Positions 1 to 12,900 of a stretch of 64,000 nt of DNA are shown here, in pieces (position 1 is the stretch's first letter; each line of letters starts with the position of its first letter). A program made the position numbers and the translations under genes. The stretch is from Lingula anatina. Taxonomy: Eukaryota > Brachiopoda > Lingulata > Lingulida > Lingulidae. The notes beneath the pieces are model-generated. The model was not told where the DNA came from, did not search any database, and worked only from the letters and a program-made list of their open reading frames with translations. The DNA lies in assembly GCF_001039355.2 (NCBI RefSeq), contig NW_019775379.1, positions 295,198 to 359,197 on the forward strand, read 5' to 3'.

Positions 1-1
1 G

Positions 2-2972
2 TTACTTCTTTCCGAGGAGGAATGCTGCGAAGATGGAGACCAGTCCCATAAGAAGCACACTGCTGGACACTGTGGCACTGCCGTTGCAAAGTTCCCCGCT
101 GCACACACACACGCTCCCCGTCACCCCCGCTATAGAGGTCTCCGTGCAACCATTGCTCTGCCCGGAAACGGCACAAGTGCGAGCGACGCTCTGGACGCCT
201 GCAAACAGGTAAATAGCATTTGTTCAGAATTTTGTATTTGTCAACTTAAAATAGACATGACGATTTCATATGAGTCGTATAGACTCGACTACTTAGAGTA
301 GTCACTGTCATATCAAAGCATTAGACACATGTATGTCAATATTTTATTTTCAGGTGAAATTTTACAGGTTCTCTCTCTCTCTCCTTTTATATTTTTTAAT
401 TAATTGATTTTTTTGTCACCTGAAGTCTCAGCCTTGGTCTTCTGACAGCCAGCGGAGCAATCGATTGTATTGCCCGAGTTTGCAGCCTTGTCAAATGGGT
501 CGTTACAATTTGTGCACGAGTAACACTTCACTGCGCTAGCTGAAAGAAAAATTTAATCATTTGGTTTAATGCGCCATTTACTCTCCTGTTAAACATGTAA
601 TAAGAAATCCTCGTAGTAGTACTGATAGACTATGTACATAGTTAAATATGATGATGTTTTAAGCTAGGTTGGTTAGTCGGCATGTGCGTGGAAGGCTGAC
701 TGGAACAAATAGAAGCAATATTGAAGTAATATGTTTGTTTGAATTAAAGAACAATTGTCTAAAGAAACAGATAAAAGAGATAACAATTTTATCAGAATCA
801 CAAGGCTTGCGTGCTTAGTCACAAATCTATATTTGAATTTCCTTGTATTACGTACCGGTAATACTGCTTATCGCATAAGTTATGCTTATCAAACTAATTA
901 TAAGTAACTACGAGAACAATCGCCAACAGGCAAGAGTTTTACCTCTCAGGTAGGCCTTAACCCGACCTTGCGACAATCAATGTAATAAAACAAATGATTG
1001 AAATGCTTGAATATTATGCAATAAAAAGTTATTGCTAAAAACTATGATGATTTTTTCTAACCCATAATGCGCAATATGATGTTCATTTGGACGGGCAAGG
1101 GTCGATTTAAAGGAGAGAATATTGAGGCGGCAAAACTCGCTGCACTCTTACAAATTCCATGCCAGCACATTCCATTTTCTGTTTTTGGCGATACTTTGTA
1201 CAAAAGAAAATTAGCAAACTTACAGCCCAAGGTAAGTCCTGTAAACAAAGATATGTTTGTTATGCAATTCGACCGTATTTGACACACACCTATGATATCT
1301 TTAGTTCAAACAGATTAACTTAATACTATTGAAACCTAGGTAACAACAGCTTATTAATAGGAAAGGCCTAAATTACTTAACAAGGTTGAAATTAAAATAC
1401 CAGGGACAACAATATCGCGTGTGTTTCACGCACAAGGCCACTCGAATCATGATCACGACAAAACACTGTAAAACAGACATTTCCTTATCTTAACGATAGA
1501 CCTTGACACCGACAGACCGCGCAAGAAGCTAAATAAAAACTATTTTGCAATAATCATAAAAACAGCCTCTAAAAAGGCCATCAAACCGTGGGTTTTCTGG
1601 GCCCATCACACATGTCCTGAAAGACTCGTGTTTCATTATCCGGTTCAAACTGTGTATCAGAGAATTCGGGCAATTTTTGAAATCGTTTTTCTATATCAGT
1701 TTATATATCAAAGGAGCGCAAGCAGATATTTTCACATTTTAATAAAACGAAATCTAAGGCCACTGTTAGATTTTAATGCATATAACAAAACTATTAAATT
1801 GATCTATTATTGATCTATTACACTGACGTTGTCGTTATTAGGTCCGCATGTAGGCCCACTTTAGGCACTATGTTTATTTACACTTTTACACACTTTCACA
1901 CACTTTTTAAAGATAATTCAGTTACTCATTAGAATTAAATTTGGATTTCGTTGTGCTATGTTAAAGACGGGAGCAGACCGCCTATAGTTCGGGGAAGGAC
2001 TCCAACGGCCAGCGTTTAATTTGGTGGGTGAGGAGGTAAGAAAACCTATAAATAGATAATTTTCTGATGGAAATTCATCTGTGTAGTCTGTTGATCATAT
2101 TATAAGACTAAACTTTTCATTTCCTGTATTAAATTAAAGCTGTATCTTACAGAGTTTTTATTTGTGAAGATAATGAAAAATGTAGCCTTATAAATGATAG
2201 GCTACATAATTCTTCGAATTTTCTCCAATTTTTTTTTTAAATTTTGCATCCAAAAGCGACAGTAGCAGTAAGAAGCCCGTGCACGCCTTGAAAGTATTAA
2301 CTGCAGTACTTTAGGCCTAATTTTGACACGCCTCTTGCTAAAAGGCGTTGCTTCTTGCTATTCCCACATCTACAAAATACAATTGAACTTTAATTGTTCA
2401 TAAGCCTACCTGCTACATATAATTACAACCTGTCGTCTAAATGTTAGAAAATGTTTTTCGTTAATCTTATCATTTTTTATCTTTAATTTGTTTAAAAAAA
2501 TAGTCTACTAAATGTTTATCTCTCATAAAATGTTTTTACTAATTGTATTTTCTTTTATGCATCTTTTTTTTCTACAAACCCTATTTTTTACTGTTCCAGC
2601 ATATATCTCATAATATTAGCAAAGCACATGTCTACTGCCTAGTAAACAAGAAGGTATTTTTATAAATAGATATAAGAAATAAGACACTTGTATTTTATTT
2701 TAAGTTGTGTGACAGTGGGTCATAAAAACGAAATGAAATTGCACTCACATCATTTCTATGCAAAAAGCAGCTATAAAAAGTAATATCTAAAGGGGACTAT
2801 GTTTATGAAATTAAGTCTATCGGGCAGCTTTACACTTACAAATTTAATGATTACTCTTGATGTAAGGTTATTTTCTCTAAAGTAGCATAGTCTGATGGCT
2901 ATAAAACTTACTTGTATCGATAGAAACCCAGCAAACAACGAGCAAAATAGCAGCAGTGGAAAACTTGGCCAT
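2..2972 (-). CDS. Ly6/uPAR (three-finger) GPI-anchored protein, complete, 3 exons
   Basis: Coding exons on the minus strand are 2912-2972, 420-539 and 2-198, with GT-AG junctions and intron phases 1 and 1, giving 125 residues. Residues 1-23 form a signal peptide (MAKFSTAAILLVVCW start). The mature chain opens with KCYSC (Cys26 and Cys29), followed by spaced cysteines and the closing CVC and LCN motifs diagnostic of the LU fold; the LCN asparagine is also in an NGS glycosylation sequon. The last ~20 residues are hydrophobic and end in GKK, as in a GPI-attachment signal. The exon plan (signal peptide, first half, second half plus anchor) is the usual Ly6 one. It is a probable cell-surface protein; ligand and role cannot be read from sequence. 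A TATA box lies about 100 bp upstream of the start codon. The 3' UTR lies outside the window. Family assignment is firm; orthology is not attempted. Confidence 0.9.
199..2911 (-). other. Introns of the Ly6-type gene
   Basis: Intron 2 is 199-419 and intron 1 is 540-2911 (2.4 kb), apart from exon 2. Small reading frames around 1057-1287 and 1628-1813 overlap on both strands, have no splice context and resemble no family I recognise. I see nothing else in this stretch. Confidence 0.6.
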
Positions 2973-3066
2973 CCTGTAAAGATGTTATAGGAAATCTTTC
3001 AAAAAGTTTCAGTTCTGCTTAACGGCACGCCTTGTCCTTCAAACTGACGCCTGTCCTTGCTGTGGA

Positions 3067-3078
3067 CCTTTTATACCC
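3067..3078 (-). promoter_or_regulatory. TATA box of the Ly6-type gene
   Basis: The minus strand reads GGGTATAAAAGG here, a near-ideal TATA box about 95-105 bp upstream of the ATG at 2972. This implies a transcription start near 3040 and a short leader. Confidence 0.75.
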
Positions 3079-4213
3079 GCTGTTGCCCTCAACCGCCATC
3101 CAATGGAATCGCATCGCGGTCCGTGCATGGCAGGGAAGGTCCGTTTCCGTTATGACGCGTAAGTTAATCATTCGTGCCTATTTCTTCTACTATCTATAAA
3201 CGAAAAATGAGTCTTTCTAAATTATTTGATACATGTATTAATTTTATATCTCTCTTTTTACCAAAAGAATATTGGATCTAATCGTGTTTCATGGAAAAAT
3301 AGTAAAAACTTTGCTCCTTCAAACACGGACTCAATTATCCACAGCTGGCCTATTTTCACTTGGTGTGTGGGTTGGGCACGGGGTTTTCAAGGACAAGATA
3401 GGATTTCGCAATGCCCATTTGTTTTCGCTTAAAAATCCCGAGAAAAAAGTTGTGCAATACTGATAGATCCTGAATCGTCTGTGGTTAAAAGTTGCGACAG
3501 ACGTGTTAATAAGAAAAACGCACCCTCATGATTCTTTGGGCCTTTTTCGAAAGGAAAGTTGCTAAATCTGTCAATTTGTTTGTTGAAACTTCACATTTGC
3601 CCTTCTTTTAATAATCTATTGGGCAAATCTGTCGAATTTAATGATATAGGCCTACATATACATCCACCCCTTTCATGTTTTATTGCTTCAGCCAATGCAA
3701 TGAAATTAACTTATCTTTGATTGAAGAGGGTACAGGCCAACATGATAAAAAAACTTTTATTCTTTTTTTTTGTGTCGAGTTTAAGCTAACTTTGTGATTA
3801 ATAATTGCATGTATAATGTGCCTTAATAATTACACTTTTCAAAACATTTTAAATCCATTAGTTACATAGGCCTATGATATAGAAATCCACATTACGCAAG
3901 AAAGCTTAATGGCTCTCCTTGGCTTTTTTTCCTTAAAGTTTCTACATGTAGGCCTACCAACGTGTCCGTATATTATCTGGACTTTAAGTTAACGATAACC
4001 ACCCCATGCCCGGGACAAAGGAATGGACTTCAAACTGTTAATGAAGAATGTTCTTGTGATACCATTGTTTGACCGATCCCATTAATTATTGATAGGCCTA
4101 TTTGTCTGATAAATTTAATTAATCATACAAATCTGTGACATTATGTATATCAAAGGACCTTTCAAATAACTTAATTTGCAGGGCTATTTCAAATAACTTA
4201 TCCAAGTTTAGCT

Positions 4214-4258
<45 letters not shown>

Positions 4259-5587
4259 TCACGTGCACGTGCAGGAATCCACCCTTGTGTGTTTAATGAT
4301 AGTCCGATGTATGGTACACTCCCTGAATAGGGTCCAGCTTTTAAAGATTTCGTCGTACCTAATACAGGAAGTTCCCAGAGTTTACAGTTGGGGACCCCCT
4401 GTCCTTTGATCTTATATCTTAAGTTGAAGCAAGGAGGTGTATACATGTACCTCCTCGGTTTCAGTCCACACCAGCGTGGTTGGCCTGCCTTGAAAGTTAT
4501 ATTTTAAACTGAACGGCAGCGTCACGTGTTTATTTTTCTGCCCTCATTGTTGCAGGAAGTAATGTCCGTCACCTGTAGTAATTAGTGAGGTAGGACAATC
4601 CTTATTATTAATATTATTGTGGTTTTAGGGGCCTTGTGTTAGAGGAATAATTCTATAATTTCGACTGACACTTGCTGATTAAACTTCAACACAAAACATA
4701 TTACTCATTATTAGAAATCGGTGAGCTGCATATTTATTTAATTATTTATTCATTTATTTATTTATTGAAGGGAGGGGGTCACGTTTTAGGGTGATGGGCT
4801 AGAATAGAGCATACTTCTTTATTTCCGTGCCTCTCGCTCAAGAGTGACATTTATGCAGACCATGCATAATGATGTGGCTTAGCAAGCTGATTTAACTAGC
4901 GTCCTTAACATACCAAAACTAACTATACAGCCATAACCATGCTCATATAACAGAGCTATAAACACGAAAATGCATGTGTAGTTTTTATATTTTTTGCACG
5001 CCTACATGTAGCACTGAATTGTACTCAGGTCATGGCAAAACACATTCAAAATGTGAATTAAAAAAAGATTCTCATAAAAAATTACAAATTAAAGTTGAGA
5101 TAAATGAAAGGAGTCAGATTGGATATATGCGCATGTTATACTGTATATCATTAGGTCAGTCAAATCCTAAATGCATTCATATTCTTATTTAATGGCTTTT
5201 CATATTTTACGTATGGTATTTACATATTCCAATAAAGTGTCCACCCATCTATTTTTTAACATTTATAACTATAGAGCCCTAGACTGAAAGGACGTCAAAA
5301 ATATAAAAATTCGTTAAAGTACAATAGCCTGAGTCTGACCGAGACATATTTTGTTTGTTCATCATAAAAAGAAAATGTTTTTACTGGTCTTACACGATAA
5401 AAGATACATATAATACGTCGATGTTTTCAGTGACAAATTTAATGGTTTCAGGGGCGGATCCAGGATTATTTGAAGGGGGAGGGGTCGGCGGGTGCAAAAA
5501 AAAATATTATTTATGAATTTTTTCTTTGCTATGGTTGAACAAAACTGACAAAAGGTAGTTTTTAAAATGTGTCAAGATTGCAACAAA
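3079..5587. other. Intergenic, no gene seen
   Basis: AT-rich sequence with a GA microsatellite (4216-4256) and an ATTT-rich run near 4735-4765. No reading frame here has splice signals or family similarity. Confidence 0.5.
4216..4256. repeat. (GA)n microsatellite
   Basis: Uninterrupted GA dinucleotides. They create an artificial Ser-Leu frame on the minus strand. Confidence 0.95.
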
Positions 5588-5918
5588 CTATGAAACAAAT
5601 TCCATACAATATTTTGCGGCGACGGCCGCGGGATATAAAAAACGAGTAGAATAGGGCATATTTGACTGGCTGTAACATTTTGTCACAAACAAAGTTATTT
5701 CACTTGTCCCAATGTAGCGCTATAATTTTAGGCCTGTGGCCTGAGAGGTGAATGACGAGAGTGGAGCCATGGTGAGAGATCTCAACCAGGATTGTAACTC
5801 ACTGAAACAAATTCCATATGAGATTTTGTGGCGGTGGCCGCGGGGTATAAAAAACGAGCAGAATAGGGTAGATTTGACTTGCTGTAACATTTTGTCACAA
5901 ACAACATTATTTCACTTA
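5588..5918. repeat. Duplicated dispersed repeat block (unit X, unit Y, unit X)
   Basis: Unit X (5588-5705) recurs at 5805-5918 with small changes; both end in the same CTGTAACATTTTGTCACAAA stretch. Between them is unit Y (about 5713-5795), which recurs at 7461-7553 and 7955-8046. The block looks like old mobile or tandemly rearranged DNA. Confidence 0.75.
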
Positions 5919-6470
5919 ACTGACGACACGAAACCTACTCACGTTACCATCTCAGTTATTAAAAAACTGAATAGTCCACGATAAGACCAACGCAAGACTG
6001 GGTGTAGAAGGTGTACGTACTAATGTGACACTTGCATTTATTACGTTAACTGGAGACTCGGTATAATCTGCGTTCATTGACCGTATAAAGCCAGGAATAT
6101 TACAATGATCCCAATTTCTTATATTTGCAAATGTGAAATGTTTTGAGTTAATGGGAGTAATATTCCCATTATTAATTGGAAAGCAAACAATAAGGCACTG
6201 GGGAATATAAAATGAGCTACAACTTGTTGATAGGTAGTTTTCTGCTTGGTGTGTAAATAACAAAAGTAAGCCAGTGCGTTATTGTCGTAGGTCAAATATC
6301 CAAACAAAATCAAAGGAATCATGAGTTCACGTGTAAATCTCGATGAGAGAGACTACTGTACATGTATCATTATTTATTGTTATTATTGTTGTAAATGAAA
6401 ATCGCATATCCACGTATTGTCGTTCAAAGTTATTATCCAATAGAAAGATTAGTGTCATTTTAAGTCATTT

Positions 6471-6505
6471 TCGTATCGTATCGTATCGTATCGTATCGTA
6501 TCGTA
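6471..6505. repeat. (TCGTA)7 pentanucleotide repeat
   Basis: Seven perfect copies of TCGTA. Confidence 0.95.
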
Positions 6506-7177
6506 AGATCTCATTTTTCTCCTCTCAAAATCATTTCCCAGGCGGTTTTGCTGGCGGCATTGTTTTTTCGGAAGCGCTGCTGTAAGTCCCGCTTTTTCAC
6601 CTGTAAGGAAATGCACACTGCTGTATGTACCATGTCGCTGTAATTGAGTCTTGAATCTCATCTGTTTATCTGTCTATGCACATATCCAAAATATTATCAA
6701 CACTTAATCGCTAAGGTACATCAATCAGAATCCTTTCACATAACAACATTTTCATTTTGATATAAGGTGATTTGATTCAATTGCAAAATCCATATAACTC
6801 TAGATTTAGATTATTCAACATCCCATTATAAACGTTGCATCTTTTCTAAATAATACAACTTACCATTTTACTGTTTGAAATGTATTTTCTTTCTATGTCT
6901 GCTCTCTTGCCAATAACTGTAAATATAAAAAAAAAATAAATAAATAAAAATAAATAAAAAAGGTAACAACATTAACAATTACAGCACCAGCAAGAACACC
7001 ACCCCATCATCAATAACTACAATAACAACAACAATAATAATAATAATAATAAAAAGTCCTTTGTTTGCAATCGAAAAAGCAACCACTTACGCAACGCACC
7101 ACTATCGGCAATAATGATAACGAAAATTAAGCATCGTAAGAGAGGCGTTAATATACAATTAGAACGCAGCCACTTAC

Positions 7178-7256
7178 AAAGCGCTTCATTTTCGGAAATG
7201 GCTCCAAATACTATCACTACCATGAGCAGCAAAGCAACTGCCTTAGCGTCCTTCAT
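7178..7256 (-). CDS. Signal-peptide first exon of an unidentified secreted or GPI protein
   Basis: The ATG at 7256 opens 26 codons (MKDAKAVALLLMVVIVFGAI, then SENEAL) and reaches a good donor, GTAAGTGG, in phase 1. That is the same length class and intron phase as exon 1 of the Ly6-type gene downstream. The hydrophobic core (AVALLLMVVIVFGA) is a classic signal peptide. A TATA-like box lies about 105 bp upstream. I could not find later exons with the LU cysteine pattern between here and 3,100, so the gene may be a decayed Ly6 paralogue, an alternative first exon, or a different secreted protein. Just downstream on the same strand (about 7080-7125) is a partial second copy of the exon end and donor. 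Confidence 0.55.
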
Positions 7257-7356
7257 GGTATTGCTTGCTCGATCTGAGCGCAAATCTCGTACTAGTAAAC
7301 TACTTTCCAACTGAAAACCCACACTTTGCAATATGTACGCTTCTCAGTCTTAGTCA

Positions 7357-7368
7357 CCCCTTTTATCC
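7357..7368 (-). promoter_or_regulatory. TATA-like box before the signal-peptide exon
   Basis: The minus strand reads GGATAAAAGGGG about 105 bp upstream of the ATG at 7256, much like the spacing in the Ly6-type gene. Confidence 0.5.
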
Positions 7369-7460
7369 GATCTGTGAAAAGTACACAATAACATGTACAT
7401 GTATCAACTGCATGCAGTGCTTTGATGAATAGCTACATTATTTGAATATAAAACATGGCC

Positions 7461-8225
7461 CGATGTAGCACCATTAATTTCAGACCTGTGGTCTGAGGGG
7501 TGAGTGACGAGAGAGGAGCCATGGTGAGAGATCTGAACCAACGCGCTGAGAATTAGGGACCATTCAGAGTGAGAAGAGCACAGTGCTGGCAAGGCCACGA
7601 CCTACATATGGCGGACCTACTTGAAAGGAAGACCGCTTAATCCTGTAATGGTCATTCAGTGTAGTAAAAATATAGGTCCGTTCAATAACACTGAAGGTAC
7701 ATACTGTTACTTCCCCTTTCAGTTCGCTTTAATTTCCAACAATTATATTAAACATACTGGCTTCACTTTAACTTTTAAACAATTGTTACCGTCTAAGTAT
7801 GTGGTTTATTACTCTGCAATCACTGACATGTATCGCAGCGTTAAAACATTCAAGTCACATCAGCAGCAATGCGTGTGTAGTAAATTACATGTTGACACAC
7901 GCTGCTTAGCTTGTGTTCCTTGGTGACTATAATGTACTTTCTCTCATGTCACAATAAAGCACCATTAATTTCAGGCCTGTGACCTGAGGGGTGAATGACG
8001 AGAGTGGAGCCATGGCGAGAGATCTGAACCAATGCGCTGAGAATTACTTTATTATTCACGCGCATGATGATGCGACTTGGCAGTGTACACAAAGTAATAT
8101 ACTTGGTGTAGAAAAAAATTTAGGTCCGTTCAACAACCCTGAACGTACATACTGTAGCATCCCCTTTCATTTAGCTTTAATTTCCAACAATTTAACATGC
8201 TGGCTTCACTTAAACTTTTAAACAT
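7461..8225. repeat. Two diverged tandem copies of a ~300-bp dispersed repeat
   Basis: Unit Y (7461-7553) followed by unit Z (7672-7783) is repeated as 7955-8046 and 8121-8225. Unit Y also occurs at 5713-5795. On its minus strand unit Y contains GGTTCAGATCTC, weakly like a tRNA B box, so a SINE origin is possible but unproven. The short plus-strand frame in unit Y (NDESGAM, then V or A, then RDLNQ) is kept open in two of three copies. Confidence 0.6.
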
Positions 8226-8749
8226 GGAATCCCAGGAGGGCCAAGTGAAAAAAAAATTAAATTGAAAAAAAAATCGATACCTCTGGCCAATCTTTGAGAT
8301 TTTTCAGTGTGAACATTCATTTTGTTCTCGGGCTATCAAGCTTACATAACTTTCATCAACTGCTGAAGGCTGGATTCATACGCAGTGGTAACTCTGATCA
8401 GTCTCTCACCTGCTACTGTATGCTCACTACAGATAGCAGATTCCCATCAATCTCATCAACACTGTATAATTACACACTCATCTTGAGGAAGATAAACTCT
8501 GCTAAGGAAAACAGGAAAAAACACTGGATGTCTTTTTCTTGAATTGAACTAAGACGAAGCCTCGTAGGCCTACGTTGCAGCCACTCTGGGGATGACAGAA
8601 TTGACTTCTTGGTTTTGTAGTCTTAGGGGACTTATTTCTGCTTTCCAGTACATATACTAGTTTTCGAATTTCTCATGCATTATTTTACATGCTGGCAATA
8701 GTTATTTTAGTATATAGCTGAACTGCTAAAGCATCTTCACCTAAAGCAC

Positions 8750-9251
8750 CCCGCACACGGTAAGCAATTGGCGCGCGCCACTTGCGCTGAGCAAGATGCT
8801 CGGGCTCCTCAGCTCCCCGCAAACGCTGCGCTCTTTGCTAAGCAGAGGTGCCTCCCGGCCTGCCCCTAGCGGACGCACTGTGAACTGTGGGATCATGTGT
8901 TTAAGGAAACATTACATATTGTTGTTTTTTTCTGATAGTAATGGATAATGGTGACCACGTTAATCAATCAGACTAACTATAACTGTGTACATTTTTGTTG
9001 ACTTCGCTGGGGGCTGCCATTTTTGTTTGTTTCCGGCTACTGGCACATGCGCATTGTTAGCATGGCGTGAGCAATCGGCGCTTGCACCCCGCACACGCTG
9101 AGACATTTGCCTCAAGAGACCAAAAAAATCAAACACGTGAGAAATTTTGCTCAGCCGCGCATGAGGCAAAAATCTCACCAAAATACCCCAGCACACGATG
9201 AGAAAACGGCGCAGCGCAAGTGGCGCGCGCCAAATGCTCACCGTGTGCGGG
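8750..9251. mobile_element. GC-rich MITE-like element with ~38-bp terminal inverted repeats
   Basis: The left end (CCCGCACACGGTAAGCA, then the GGCGCGCGCC palindrome, then ACTTGCGCT) is matched in inverse at 9210-9251 with only a few differences. There is no transposase frame, so this is a non-autonomous DNA element. An inner pair of inverted motifs (TTTGCCTCA and TGAGGCAAA) lies at about 9107-9170. A target duplication is not clear. Confidence 0.7.
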
Positions 9252-9471
9252 CCCCTTATATGATGCTAATGGCATAACTCTTTGGGAGTGTAAAGATAAC
9301 GGTTAATTGATATATGCAACAATTGATTAACTAAATGCAGCTGTTTTGTTGATTGCAAAAATCGTGAAAGTCACTTTCCTATGCATTGTTTATAATTACA
9401 TGTATATTTAACGCTAAAGGTCACAAGAGAGGATGCATTAATTTAGCTGCTCCAACTCACCGCATTGACTG

Positions 9472-9595
9472 NTTTTGGGTCTTTTTAACTTTTTTTATTG
9501 TCAAACAAAAGGCAAAAAATTGCGATTTTTTTTTTTTTTCCCCCCCAAAACCCCGGGGGGGGGGGGGCCCCCCCCCCCCCCCCCCGAGGCTACGG
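9472..9595. other. Assembly join with low-quality homopolymers
   Basis: A single N at 9472 is followed by long C and G homopolymers that look like sequencing or joining noise. Frames across it are not credible. Confidence 0.8.
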
Positions 9596-9600
9596 CCCTG

Positions 9601-9940
9601 ATTACATATTGTTGTTTTTTCTGATAGTAATGGATAATGGTGACCACGTTAATCAATCAGACTAACTATAACTGTGTACATTTTTGTTGACTTCGCTGGG
9701 GGCTGCCATTTTTGTTTGTTTCCGGCTACTGGCACATGCGCATTGTTAGCATGATGTGAGCAATTGGCGCTTGCACCCCACACACGCTGAGACATTTGCC
9801 TCAAGAGACAAAAAAAATCAAACACGTGAGAAATTTTGCTCAGCCGCGCGTGAGGCAAAAATCTCACCAAAATACCCCAGCACACGATGAGAAAACGGCG
9901 CAGCGCAAGTGGCGCGCGCCAAATGCTCGCCGTGTGCGGG
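9601..9940. mobile_element. Second, 5'-truncated copy of the GC-rich MITE
   Basis: The sequence repeats 8911-9251 almost exactly, including the right inverted terminus. The left terminus is missing, replaced by a low-quality poly-C/poly-G stretch after an N at 9472. The flanks beyond 9950 differ from those beyond 9260, so this may be a separate insertion or a misjoined allele. Confidence 0.7.
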
Positions 9941-12900
9941 CCCCTTAATATGCTATACTATTTAAGTGATGCATTGAGTTTGTGCAAGTTTTCTTATTAA
10001 AAAAATCTTAGCCAAATCAATCTCTCAGTGGAAAGACATTTAATATATTTCTGTTGTTTTAAAACTGAATTGAATAATTCATCAGATATTGGCAGCAATG
10101 GTAGATGAGACATGAGCTAATGAAATGAATAGGGCTGACTCGGCTTGATTGTAAACACGCCTTAGAAGCACCAATGTTTGATCATTTCTGAACCCGCTGT
10201 GACACATTTCCCAGTTAAGTGCTTGCAAACTATTGACCTGAATTTTTAATCTCACCCCGAGATTCAGAGCTTTGGCAGTAACTTTCATACTGACATATGT
10301 AGAGAAAGGCCAGTTTCCAGTGCAGAAACTAAGGGTAATAAAGTTTGGCCTATAAACGTGCTGCCAGGTTCAGTGTTTATATTGGTTGTAGGAGGTCAGT
10401 ACGAGGGCTGACTTCTAGGGATATAAAATGCCCTGGGCTTAATTGTAGATAAAAGATCAAATACAGATATTTGGTCAAATGTAGTTTTAAGGGGCTGGTG
10501 TGACTGTGTAGGGGGGGGGGGGGGAGTAAAATTTCAGCTATTTTGCAGGAATAAATAATTATCAAGTTTTAGTAACGTAGTTATAGAATACTGATTTATC
10601 GTTAGGTTATAGTCATTGTCAAATTGAAAATGAAAGTTTACATTACAAAGGTTACCAGGATATGGATTCTGGTACAGATGTCCTTGTTTTAAAAATATAT
10701 TCCCATATTTACTGCACAGCTAATTGAGTTGACACTACCTCATGCAACTTCTATTTTCTATTTATTTATCACATGTCATTTGAATTTTATTGTGCATACA
10801 TTGCCAATTGGGCTATCAAAAAGGTCCTGTGATCCCTAATCCATACAATACTTGTTTACTGAATTATTTTACAATTTTGTTACAATTTATTGACAAAAAT
10901 TGCAGCTGTTATCCACTCATTGTGAGTTTCCCAGTGCAGCATTATGCTATATTATAACCTGGTCACAGCTGCTTTACTCACGGAGTATCTGATGCGTGGA
11001 CCTATATTTATCTGCAACTTGTTTACTACCAGAATTAGGCTGATTGTAAAGTGTAAATCCAAGATAACCCAGAATATTAGAGTACTTCTCAAATCTATAA
11101 ATAATGCCACTTTGTTCCGTCTAGGGGGAATTATTTTTGCAATTTATGATTAGTTTCTCAGAATGTTGAATAAGAAAATGAGTGTATGTTTTATTTTCGT
11201 GTCATTCAAACTGCTGTAATTTAGTTTGGCAAATATAAACTGATAGGTCATTTCTCTAAACAAACTTTGACCTGAAATACTTGTAGTTCAGTTAAAAGCA
11301 GTGTACTGTATAAAATACTGTACACAATTTAAAAAAAAAATTGAAAATGTGTCATAGCATTCATCTTTTAATTGAGAGATATAAAAAAATGTAGCTTCTT
11401 TTTTTCACACATTTCAGCTTGAGAGAAATGTAGAAAAAGTAAATTAAACAGTATTGTCCTCACCTTGAGAGAGTATCAGCAGTGTCATCGTAATCCTGTA
11501 AATAAAATGAAATGTGCAACCTGGTTTCTTATCAAGACAGGTTATTAAAACTGGTTTTGTAAAGTGGAGGCCTTGGAATGGTTTTCTTGGTCTCCTGTCC
11601 TTGACTTAAAGCATATCGCTGCTGCATCCTCCCACATTCTAGAAGGGACATCTTGGCGCAAAAATCATGATTCTGTGTCACCTGTGGCTGCTACATCAAT
11701 GTATCACAGTTACCCCATTGATTGACACTGACAGATTCTGAATTTTACTAATTTAGGTGGTACTTGGGGTGGGGCAAAAAGATAAAAAACATTTACCAGT
11801 TGAGGCACGACAAATATTATCAAGTAGATGAGGAGAATTTCATTGTTACAGTAACAATTATGGCATTGGGTTGAAAAAACTGCTTGGTTTTGTGTTGAAC
11901 TGTGCCTTTTATACTGTTTTGGGGAAGAAGGAGAATTAAAATAAAAGGAGGGGTATGTCCAAAGCTTGGGGGGGGGGGGTGCATGCAGGCCAACCAAGTG
12001 CAATCTTGATTTGAATAATCCTTATGAAAATGCATTGTATGAACATGGCAGAATTATACACCAACAACATGCATAATTGCCATGTGTCCCTTGTGGAACT
12101 TTTTTTTTCAATTTCCAAAAATGTGGGCAACTGTTGGACAAAGGACATATTTCTAGGAGTTGTTTCTCTTTTCAACAAATAATTAACATGCACTTTATTA
12201 TGATATGGTAACACCAGGTAGTCCTCTTCAAAATGGTTATAAAAAACTAAAAACATTTCTGCTTGTTGCCCATGTTTCCATTTTCAAGGTATCACCAAGA
12301 GCCTTGTACAGAAATAGGGTACATTTAATTGGTCTTTTCCTATATGTGCTCAGCATACATGTATCTACATCCTGCACCATGTGTTCATGTGAAGCTCTTG
12401 ATTAAACCAGGAATGATCTTAAAGGGATAATAACTCTTTGTTTCGGCCAAAAAATGAATTTTCCTGGAGTAAACAACAATTTTCCCATACTTACCAATGG
12501 TTAATGAATCCATTTTTACATTCAAAGTTAGTCCCTGGTTTTTTTCTAAAAAGTTTGGTTTTTTGTTAAAATCANGGCACACCCCCCCCCCACCCCCCCC
12601 CCCCCCCAACCCCACACACACACACATACTGTACACACACACACACCCCTTTGGCATTATTTGGTTTGTCATGTTGTAAAGTCCTCATTAGATATCCCTC
12701 ACTGTATGTTTAGTATCAGTTTCTACCATCTTTCCTGGAAATAGAGGTGATAGCTACAGTAGCTACTAGTAGCTATAGAGGTAAGTTTCCAGTGCCCTTT
12801 GAAATGCAGGGTGATCCAATGAATCTCTTAATAAACAACATCAGCTCTAGATCGATTAAACTACAAATATCCATAGATCACAACTGATCTCCAGGGTGTA

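Noticed and set aside
1057-1287. Opposing ~70-codon frames in the Ly6 intron
   Set aside because: Fully overlapping on both strands with no similarity; most likely chance or old transposon debris.
5952-6263. Minus-strand 103-codon frame with a hydrophobic end, considered as the missing exons of the signal-peptide gene
   Set aside because: Cysteine spacing does not fit an LU domain and no convincing acceptor aligns in phase 1.
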